A DNA stretch of 28,764 nt from a virus, in IMG/VR virus record IMGVR_UViG_3300022602_000316, positions 1 through 28,764 of that record; one strand, given 5' to 3'. Shown one piece after another: positions 23,748 through 28,764 of this stretch. Under the pieces are notes generated by a model. The model ran no database searches. It was given only the letters and a program-made list of their open reading frames with translations, and was not told the DNA's origin. A program made the translations under genes and the position numbers. Position 1 is the stretch's first letter. Every line of letters begins with the position of its first letter.

Positions 23748-24836
23748 TTACTTTTCAGTAGCTTGGGCAATAAAGCGTCCATATTTGGCATGGAAATCAT
23801 CAAAACATTTGATCTCATCTGGATCCAATGGCAATTTGTAAGTGCTCAAAGCCAATTTAGTACCCATAATAACCAATTCTGTTTCAAAGTTATTCATCAT
23901 AAATTCGAAGAAATTGTTTACTTGCTCATTCCAATTTTTAGCTTTCTTCTCGCAGGAATCTTTCAATTCATAGCATAAGGAAACTGTCAAACTATACATG
24001 GCACTAATTTCTTTAGAATCCATCTTTTTAACTTTACCACTCAAAATGTCGCTTGGATTTGGCATTTTGCTAGCAACTTTTCGGTGAGCCATAAAACTCA
24101 CAGCCAAACCTTCACCGACAGAACCTGAAACCAAATCAGTTAAAGTGTCAGTATCTACGTCATCGTCAGTAAGCAATTCGCTTACAAATGACCAAGAGCG
24201 TGGAGTAGCAAATGCACGTGAGCTAGATTTTGGATCAAAATCATACAAGCTCTTTTTAGAGAAACTCAAAAAGCCCACAACATCCTGGTGAATCTTGTTC
24301 TCTACAGCCCACTCAAAATAGTCGTCCCAATTAACAGCCATTTCCAAGTGAACAAAACGGTTAGCTAACGGAGCAGGCATACGGAATGTAACGCCTTTGT
24401 CAGTTTCACGATTACCAGCCGCAACTAGTACAACATTGTCGGGAAGGTGATAGGTACCTACACGACGGTTTAAAATAAGCTGATAAGCTGCCGCTTGAAC
24501 AGCAGGAGCCGCACTATTCATTTCATCCAAGAATAGGATAATTTGTTTATGTTGTTTAGCCAATTCTGCATTTGGCAATTCGCTAGGAGGTGCCCAACGC
24601 ATTGTGCTATCGTTGCTATCAAAATATGGAATACCTTTGATGTCTGTAGGTTCCCACAGACTCAACCGAACATCGATCACGTGAGCATCAAGCTCAGTAC
24701 CAAGTTGTTTGATAATATCGGATTTGCCAATTCCTGGAGGACCCCACAGGAAGATTGGACGCTTGTTTTGGAAAGCCTTACGCAGGGACTTTTTAGCACC
24801 GCTAGGGCCTACTGTACGGCTTGAAATTTCTGGCAT
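23748..24836 (-). CDS. MoxR-type AAA+ ATPase (cyanophage CobS-like)
   Basis: 362 residues, a single AAA+ module. Walker A is GPPGIGKS at 32-39, Walker B LFLDE at 101-105, sensor 1 the N142 in AAGNRE, and an arginine-finger candidate is R160 in PLANRF. The order and the MPAPLANRF segment fit MoxR-family ATPases. Related phage genes are often annotated cobS, but no cobalt-chelatase partner is present here. The DUF2201/VWA protein immediately downstream is the usual type of partner: the ATPase drives remodelling and the VWA protein contacts the target through its metal site. The C-terminal third is helical and less conserved. It has its own sigma70 promoter and a TAGGA ribosome-binding site. Confidence 0.85.
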   Translation of the reverse strand: MPEISSRTVGPSGAKKSLRKAFQNKRPIFLWGPPGIGKSDIIKQLGTELDAHVIDVRLSLWEPTDIKGIPYFDSNDSTMRWAPPSELPNAELAKQHKQIILFLDEMNSAAPAVQAAAYQLILNRRVGTYHLPDNVVLVAAGNRETDKGVTFRMPAPLANRFVHLEMAVNWDDYFEWAVENKIHQDVVGFLSFSKKSLYDFDPKSSSRAFATPRSWSFVSELLTDDDVDTDTLTDLVSGSVGEGLAVSFMAHRKVASKMPNPSDILSGKVKKMDSKEISAMYSLTVSLCYELKDSCEKKAKNWNEQVNNFFEFMMNNFETELVIMGTKLALSTYKLPLDPDEIKCFDDFHAKYGRFIAQATEK

Positions 24837-24891
24837 TTTATTTCCTATCTTAGTTGAAAAAATACAAGTTGATGTAACGCTGTATATATGT

Positions 24892-24920
24892 ATTGTATAG
24901 GAAACCTAGGGTTGTGTCAA
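24892..24920 (-). promoter_or_regulatory. Sigma70 promoter of the MoxR-like ATPase gene
   Basis: On the minus strand TTGACA (24920-24915), 17 bases, then TACAAT (24897-24892), one mismatch in total. The -35 box overlaps the TGA stop of the upstream gene. The spacer contains CCTAGG inside a longer imperfect palindrome. The untranslated leader to the ATG at 24836 is about 50 bases. Confidence 0.85.
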
Positions 24921-25324
24921 CTATTATCTTGAGCGGCCAATTCTTTTTCTCGCTCATTCATAGCTTTAATTATGCCAAATTTTCTAATGTCGTCCGAAAA
25001 CAACATAAGCTCAAAACCTTTGCGTTCCGAAAAGACAGTGATTGACATAGGAGTTAGATAATATGGACAGTCCACATACCTTTCCAAAAATATGATAGTT
25101 TGAGGACTTAGTTCAATTGGTTCGGTAAATGGAATCTCGTACTCTTTCAAATCCAATTCTTGCGTAAGGAACTCATATCCTTCGTCGCTTAATCTAAAAT
25201 TGTTTTGTTTACCTGCTCGAGTGCTTTGCCACCATTTTCGACTGAATAGTTTTACATTGGCTTCGTCGGTACTCTTACCCCATTGTTGTAAGAATATTTT
25301 GGTTAATGTATCTCTGTTGATCAT
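24917..25324 (-). CDS. Conserved hypothetical protein
   Basis: 135 residues, soluble. The first half (KLFSRKWWQSTRAGKQNNFRLSDEGYEFL written in part: KWWQSTR, FRLSDEGYEFL) suggests a small helical, perhaps winged-helix, domain. The second half (ELSPQTIIFLERYVDCPYYL, then FELMLFSDDIRKFGIIKAM) ends in a helix. The pattern looks like an uncharacterised protein of T4-like aquatic phages. The ATG overlaps the upstream stop by 4 bases (ATGA), and its own stop forms part of the -35 box of the ATPase promoter. Confidence 0.6.
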   Translation of the reverse strand: MINRDTLTKIFLQQWGKSTDEANVKLFSRKWWQSTRAGKQNNFRLSDEGYEFLTQELDLKEYEIPFTEPIELSPQTIIFLERYVDCPYYLTPMSITVFSERKGFELMLFSDDIRKFGIIKAMNEREKELAAQDNS

Positions 25325-25605
25325 TTTACAATAGTGCCTTGGGTCAATTTAACTACTTGGAAGTCTTCTGTTCCAAATTGTAAATTGAGTTTCTTGGCAA
25401 GATTGTGTGCGTGGCCGGGATTAGAGAAAGAGACCTTTTTATACTTTGGCCCAGGGTAGCTAGTAAGGCTATTAAAACTTTTTAGGTTAAAAGGTTCGTT
25501 TTTGTAGAATACTGCCCAAATGGCTTCAGCTTCTAAAATCTGTTCAGATTTATAAGTTCTTTTGTTAGTATGCTCTAACAACACTTTTGGCTTTGGGCGA
25601 CTCAT
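25321..25605 (-). CDS. Conserved hypothetical protein
   Basis: 94 residues, basic. The pattern KPKVLLEHTNKRTYKSEQIL, IWAVFYKNEPFNLKS and YKKVSFSNPGHAHNLAKKLN is one I have seen in uncharacterised T4-like phage proteins. There is no catalytic motif and no membrane segment; the high Lys content would allow nucleic-acid contact, which is a guess. A GAGGA ribosome-binding site precedes the ATG, and an AT-rich leader with a GATAAATA element separates it from the gene upstream. Confidence 0.6.
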   Translation of the reverse strand: MSRPKPKVLLEHTNKRTYKSEQILEAEAIWAVFYKNEPFNLKSFNSLTSYPGPKYKKVSFSNPGHAHNLAKKLNLQFGTEDFQVVKLTQGTIVK

Positions 25606-25632
25606 TGCGTATCCTCACATTATATACGCATA

Positions 25633-25640
25633 TATTTATC
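25633..25640 (-). promoter_or_regulatory. Candidate late-promoter-like element GATAAATA
   Basis: On the minus strand GATAAATA occurs in the 35-base gap ahead of the 25605 gene, followed by TATGCGTATATAAT. The second part could also act as a -10 box, but no matching -35 is seen. The call rests on motif and position only. Confidence 0.35.
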
Positions 25641-25886
25641 TTATTTGTCGCTAAACCCGCCACCATCCATGCTTACACTTACCACTTCGGTATTAGTACT
25701 GTTTTTAAGAGCATTGAACATTGTTTCATAGTCTTGGTGCAATTGATCCATCAATTCAACAAACGCTAGATTCATTAGTCTAGCTTGTTGAATGGGAATT
25801 TTTACTTCCTTGCTTTGACTTAGTTCTGCAGCTCTTACTATTTGAGCAAACTGTGTGATCGGGCTGAGATTAATCTGATTTGACAT
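25641..25886 (-). CDS. Small helical conserved protein
   Basis: 81 residues, probably almost all helix (LSPITQFAQIVRAAELSQSKEV, then ARLMNLAFVELMDQLHQDYE), with a flexible end in MDGGGF. This block is familiar from T4-like aquatic phage proteins of unknown function. No enzyme motif is visible. It starts 17 bases inside the end of the upstream gene. Confidence 0.6.
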   Translation of the reverse strand: MSNQINLSPITQFAQIVRAAELSQSKEVKIPIQQARLMNLAFVELMDQLHQDYETMFNALKNSTNTEVVSVSMDGGGFSDK

Positions 25887-26349
25887 TGCTCAATACCTGT
25901 TTCATTTCAATTTCAGTCTTAAACGGGCCTTTATAATCGTTACGTTCTAGTGTAATAACCTTAGGACAGAATGATTTAACCCATCCTTTGTTGAATTTAA
26001 TAGTATAGTAACCGGCACAATATAGACTTTTACTAGCATTACTCTTGGTAAATAGAGGTAATTTACGTCTTACATCATACATACTGTTATATGGACGAAC
26101 ACTAGTTGGATATCCGTGACATTCGTTAGGTTCTGCCTGCGTAACTTTAACTTTGGTGCTTGTTAAAAAGAACCCTTCTCCAAACTGTTTGGTTAAGTCT
26201 TGTTTTTTGTTAAACATTACTTCACCGTTTGTATTGCTTAATACAAATTTGTTGTTTTCTTTTTTGTGTAGTGTTGCGATTTTAGAACCATCTTGTTCTA
26301 CAATCCAAAACTTACCATCCACAATAGGCTTGGCGTATATTTCAGTCAT
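25870..26349 (-). CDS. Conserved hypothetical beta-rich protein
   Basis: 159 residues. The N-terminus (KFWIVEQDGSKIATLHK, NNKFVLSNTNGEVMF) predicts two or three beta hairpins; the C-terminal half contains AGYYTIKFNKGWVKSFCPKV and looks like a second beta unit. The arrangement is known to me from uncharacterised proteins of T4-like cyanophages. AAGGAG lies at 26358-26353 ahead of the ATG. The leader contains a short GC-rich hairpin-like stretch and a GATAAATA element. Function unknown. Confidence 0.65.
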   Translation of the reverse strand: MTEIYAKPIVDGKFWIVEQDGSKIATLHKKENNKFVLSNTNGEVMFNKKQDLTKQFGEGFFLTSTKVKVTQAEPNECHGYPTSVRPYNSMYDVRRKLPLFTKSNASKSLYCAGYYTIKFNKGWVKSFCPKVITLERNDYKGPFKTEIEMKQVLSNVKSD

Positions 26350-26371
26350 ATTTTTCTCCTTGGTACTACAA

Positions 26372-26388
26372 GGGCCCTGACGGCGCCC
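26372..26388 (-). promoter_or_regulatory. GC-rich hairpin-like stretch in the leader of the 26349 gene
   Basis: A 17-base stretch with GGGCCC (26372-26377) and GGCGCC (26382-26387) stands out in an AT-rich gap. The outer GGGC and GCCC can pair as a short stem. No T-run follows on either strand, so a terminator is unlikely; an RNA leader structure or protein site is possible. Confidence 0.35.
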
Positions 26389-26400
26389 GAGTAATATACG

Positions 26401-26408
26401 TATTTATC
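26401..26408 (-). promoter_or_regulatory. Candidate late-promoter-like element GATAAATA
   Basis: On the minus strand GATAAATA lies just after the stop of the 26602 gene and is followed by CGTATATTAC, close to the arrangement ahead of the 25605 gene. It lies about 50 bases before the ATG at 26349. No sigma70 -35 box accompanies it. Confidence 0.35.
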
Positions 26409-26410
26409 TC

Positions 26411-26602
26411 TCAATTATCGAGATCCATTGTGGTCCACTCTTGTACTACGGCAAGCATGTCATCTTCTGTTGTACAGAGAATTTTGGCGGTTTTCCACTC
26501 GCTTTCATCATCACGCCCACCTACTTCAACCATGAATCCGTTGTCATAACGATTAATAGTGATTGATTCGTTTACTTTTGCTAGTTTAGTTAGATATGCC
26601 AT
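26411..26602 (-). CDS. Small acidic hypothetical protein downstream of rnh
   Basis: 63 residues: a short beta-type protein (ESITINRYDNGFMVEVGGRDD) with a helical acidic end (TEDDMLAVVQEW). It starts 17 bases inside the end of rnh with an AAGGAG site at good distance, which supports it as a real gene. The function is unknown; co-translation with rnh suggests a replication-related accessory role, as an inference. Confidence 0.6.
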   Translation of the reverse strand: MAYLTKLAKVNESITINRYDNGFMVEVGGRDDESEWKTAKILCTTEDDMLAVVQEWTTMDLDN

Positions 26603-27590
26603 TTAGTTCTCCTTGATATTTGGCTTGTAATGGTTCTGCGTATGACTGAATATTATCAGCAATTTTCTTCATATCCCAAGCGTTGCAGAATTTAAGCATA
26701 CGGATGCCTACTTGGGTTACATCTTTAGGAACCGCATTGGTAGCGATTGTTTCCTTAATTTTTTGTTTTATATCGTCAGGTTGTGCTGTAAGATCGCATA
26801 ATTGTACATTACGCTGATAATCTTCTAAGACTCTGTGTTCTTCGCCATTGTGGTCAACCCATCTCTGAAGCATAAGATTGTTCCACGCATATCCGCGGCT
26901 TTTACGATCTTCGAACGCTTCAGTAAGACCAACTTTGTTTTTAGAACCTTTAGTACGCACACCTGGATACGCCGAGAAGACATTATCACTGGTATCACCA
27001 CGCATACATTTCTCGAATAGCATCCACTCTGGGTCTTGTGCTGGCTTTGGCTCGCCTGTCTTTTTGTCTTTAACGGGTTTACCTTTGGCATCAAAGATTC
27101 CTTCATGTGTAATATGTAAGTCGCCTACACCATTATATTGACTAACTGTAGGACTTACTAATTGTGCAAAATCTCCATCTGTCGAAATAATAACATGTTT
27201 GGAATCTGGATGTGCTTGTACCCAGCCAGCAATTAAATCATCTGCTTCTAGATTGGGATGTTGCATTACAGTACAGTTAGTTTTTTCTGTAATGAAATTT
27301 TTAAACTCGTCAAATGCTTCCCAGAACAATTTATCTTCATCTTGTTCTCGTTGTGTCATAGCCGCACGAGTTTCTTGTCTGTTGCGTTTGTATGGAGCGT
27401 AAAAATCTTTACGCCACGAACGACCTTCGAGGCAGAACACTACATGTGTACCGCCAAAATCTTGCCATGCTTTCTTGATACTGTTAAAGGTAATATGAAA
27501 TGCCATGCCCAACTTAATGTCGGCAGAGCCTTGAACTACGTGCCTAGCACGAAAAAACGTGTTAGCAGTATCAACTATGATATATGTCAT
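26586..27590 (-). CDS. rnh: T4 RNase H-like 5'-3' exonuclease (FEN family)
   Basis: 334 residues, close to the length of T4 RNase H. This enzyme removes RNA primers and adjacent DNA from lagging-strand fragments. Metal-binding acidic residues follow the FEN order: D7 in IIVDTANT, E115, D117 and D118 in NLEADDLIAGW, D138 and D140 in STDGDFAQL, and D199 and D202 in RGDTSDNVF, where the helix-turn-helix DNA clamp normally begins. A basic YKRNRQETR stretch at 67-75 is also typical. The ATG overlaps the upstream stop by 4 bases (ATGA), and the downstream small gene starts within its last codons. Confidence 0.92.
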   Translation of the reverse strand: MTYIIVDTANTFFRARHVVQGSADIKLGMAFHITFNSIKKAWQDFGGTHVVFCLEGRSWRKDFYAPYKRNRQETRAAMTQREQDEDKLFWEAFDEFKNFITEKTNCTVMQHPNLEADDLIAGWVQAHPDSKHVIISTDGDFAQLVSPTVSQYNGVGDLHITHEGIFDAKGKPVKDKKTGEPKPAQDPEWMLFEKCMRGDTSDNVFSAYPGVRTKGSKNKVGLTEAFEDRKSRGYAWNNLMLQRWVDHNGEEHRVLEDYQRNVQLCDLTAQPDDIKQKIKETIATNAVPKDVTQVGIRMLKFCNAWDMKKIADNIQSYAEPLQAKYQGELNGISN

Positions 27591-28021
27591 TCTACTGCGG
27601 CTTTGCCACCGCCCAATTTACTTACGTTAATATAACCAGCACTAGATCTACTAGGATCTTGTCCTGCCTCTACTAGCATGTTTGCGGCTAAATCTCTAAA
27701 CCATCGATCTACAATTTCTTCATCAGGATCGCCATCAAAACCATAACCAGCTTGTTTTAATTGTACTATAAAATATTCGTTCCAGTCAAGTTCAAAAAAA
27801 CCGTTGCGCACATTATCTGGATTAACTTTTGTATCCAAAACTGATACATACGCTTCGCCTCGAGCAGTAGCACGAGTTTTTGGATCCATTTTAGCTTGTT
27901 CTTCAGCAATCTGCGCCTTAGCCGTTTCTGCTACAGCTATTGACTCCATCTCTTTGAGCATTTTTAAGTTTTCTTCTAACTTATCGATGCCAAACCATCT
28001 TTTAACTAAATTTTTAATCAT
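27587..28021 (-). CDS. Conserved T4-like phage protein, helical N-terminus
   Basis: 144 residues from the ATG at 28021, chosen because it overlaps the TGA of the upstream gene (ATGA) and follows an AGGAAAAG site; a start at 28039 would only add six residues. Residues about 10-50 are a long charged helix (LEENLKMLKEMESIAVAETA). The C-terminal part has a conserved block, GEAYVSVLDTKV, NGFFELDWNEYFIVQL, then DEEIVDRWFRDLAANM, that I know from uncharacterised proteins of T4-like cyanophages. No catalytic motif is seen. It is translationally linked to rnh. Confidence 0.65.
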   Translation of the reverse strand: MIKNLVKRWFGIDKLEENLKMLKEMESIAVAETAKAQIAEEQAKMDPKTRATARGEAYVSVLDTKVNPDNVRNGFFELDWNEYFIVQLKQAGYGFDGDPDEEIVDRWFRDLAANMLVEAGQDPSRSSAGYINVSKLGGGKAAVE

Positions 28022-28158
28022 TTTTCTTTTCCTGAACAATCACAATTTCTGCCTTGTCTACAATTACCATTACAGGCAGTTGGTACATTTTTAACCCATC
28101 TTAGCAAAAGTATTATTAGCAATACCCAACCAATTATAAAACAAGACATAAAAAACAT
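28018..28158 (-). CDS. Small membrane protein with cysteine-rich tail
   Basis: 46 residues from the ATG at 28158, the first one after the stop of queE; the frame continues to 28206 but that part lies inside queE and has no ribosome-binding site. One transmembrane helix (FIIGWVLLIILLLRWV) follows a very short N-terminus. The tail, with CNGNCRQGRNCDC, contains four cysteines in a pattern that recurs in small phage membrane proteins. The tail probably lies in the cytoplasm, since the positive charges (RWVK) are on that side. Function unknown. Confidence 0.65.
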   Translation of the reverse strand: MFFMSCFIIGWVLLIILLLRWVKNVPTACNGNCRQGRNCDCSGKEK

Positions 28159-28159
28159 T

Positions 28160-28764
28160 TTAGGTTCCCCATTCATTTTTAAATAACGGTACTTGTAAGC
28201 GATCACTATAACGTAATCCGTGTTTCATTGCCATCAATGCCACTGACTTAGCATTTAAATTATAAACGCTTTCAACACCGCCTACTGGCATAAAGTAAAC
28301 ATGTCCTTTAAACCCAGCCGCACGATATTCACTTGCGGCCTTTAATGCGTAATCTCTATCCTCTTCGGTAGCAATTACAAATTTAAGATATGCTGTACCA
28401 ACTTGTTCATATTCGCAAACTACTTCTGGAAGAATTGCTTCTTCCCACTTCTCTCCACTACATGGAAGTTTAGCACTTACACTAAATGTAATCTCGCGAT
28501 TATTCCATTTGCTCCATTCTTGTAAATATGATTTAAACTCCGGAGTTAATTTTTGAGTACCGTTTGTTTCAAACGTAATTTCTTTTAATCCGGACATTTT
28601 AGGATGATCCAACAAGTCTGGATAAGCACGTTGCCATCCTAGTAAAGGTTCACCGCCTGTGATCACAAGATGTTCATCAATCCAGGATTGATAAGGCAAG
28701 ATCTCCATAATTCGATCTACGATAGCTTCACTGGTCAACATTGGACTGAGATCTTTAAAACTAG
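28160..28764 (-). CDS. queE: QueE-like 7-carboxy-7-deazaguanine synthase, 5' partial
   Basis: About 200 residues are visible; the frame is still open at the window edge, so the N-terminal part with the radical-SAM CxxxCxxC cluster is missing. QueE converts carboxy-tetrahydropterin to 7-carboxy-7-deazaguanine, the precursor of preQ0. Family features seen are FKDLSPMLTSEAI, LVITGGEPLL (SAM-binding GGE), ITFETNGT, SVSAKLPCSGE, then a region ending in YFMPVGG. In phages the pathway often feeds 7-deazaguanine modification of phage DNA that protects against restriction; the other genes would lie outside this window. The ATG at 28741 is internal. Confidence 0.85.
   Translation of the reverse strand, partial: SFKDLSPMLTSEAIVDRIMEILPYQSWIDEHLVITGGEPLLGWQRAYPDLLDHPKMSGLKEITFETNGTQKLTPEFKSYLQEWSKWNNREITFSVSAKLPCSGEKWEEAILPEVVCEYEQVGTAYLKFVIATEEDRDYALKAASEYRAAGFKGHVYFMPVGGVESVYNLNAKSVALMAMKHGLRYSDRLQVPLFKNEWGT

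Noticed and set aside
27258-27635. Plus-strand open frame opposite rnh
   Set aside because: Shadow of the exonuclease gene; cysteine- and phenylalanine-rich translation with no start signal.
1-28764. tRNA genes, insertion sequences or integrase/attachment sites
   Set aside because: No cloverleaf-like segment, transposase or integrase motif, or terminal repeats were seen in the short intergenic gaps.

Overview
This window looks like part of a T4-like (myovirus-type) tailed phage genome, AT-rich and probably from an aquatic habitat. The main grounds are a gp12-like short tail fibre gene with a tail-collar domain, a family of long fibre-like paralogs, a T4 RNase H (FEN-type 5'-3' exonuclease) homolog, FAD-dependent thymidylate synthase ThyX, a MoxR-type AAA+ ATPase beside a metallopeptidase/VWA protein, a QueE homolog, and TATAAATA-type elements like T4 late promoters ahead of virion genes. 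The sequence does not identify the host. No rRNA, tRNA, insertion sequence or CRISPR array was seen, and no gene-free stretch reaches 300 bases.

Left arm (about 1-16110, + strand): virion and tail genes. A very large multi-domain structural protein, cut by the window edge, is followed by a small structural protein. Four paralogous fibre-like proteins (starts 4570, 6831, 8515, 13098) share an N-terminal module with a duplicated G(Q/D)LWxD motif and then diverge. One ends in a tail-collar domain, one is built of GNVTGN repeats, and one ends in a conserved compact C-terminal domain. Between the third and fourth paralogs lie a peptidase-U32-like, cysteine-rich putative Fe-S protein and a coupled protein of unknown function. 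A further structural protein closes the arm. TATAAATA/GATAAATA elements precede several of these genes and often overlap the stop codon of the gene before.

Middle (16123-20347, + strand): a compact cassette behind a strong sigma70-type promoter (TTGACA, 17 bp, TATTAT). It holds one small conserved protein, two GT-A-like glycosyltransferase candidates, one unknown, and a second, different pair of GT-A-like paralogs. Most of its genes overlap. It ends tail-to-tail with thyX.

Right arm (20295-28764, - strand): metabolism, nucleic-acid and early-type genes, read from the right edge inward. The order is queE (5' part off the window), a small membrane protein, a conserved hypothetical, rnh, several small conserved proteins, the MoxR-like ATPase, the metallopeptidase/VWA protein, four small conserved proteins and thyX. 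An intrinsic terminator for this strand lies inside the coding sequence of the opposing gene. The ATPase and the VWA protein each have their own near-consensus sigma70 promoter. The promoter of the VWA gene carries a perfect inverted repeat in its spacer.

How they fit together: early host-type transcription from sigma70 promoters would give the remodelling ATPase/VWA pair, the nucleotide genes and probably the sugar-transfer cassette. Late transcription would give the fibres. The glycosyltransferases and the U32-like protein sit among or just after fibre genes, so modification of virion proteins or of phage DNA is a reasonable but untested idea.
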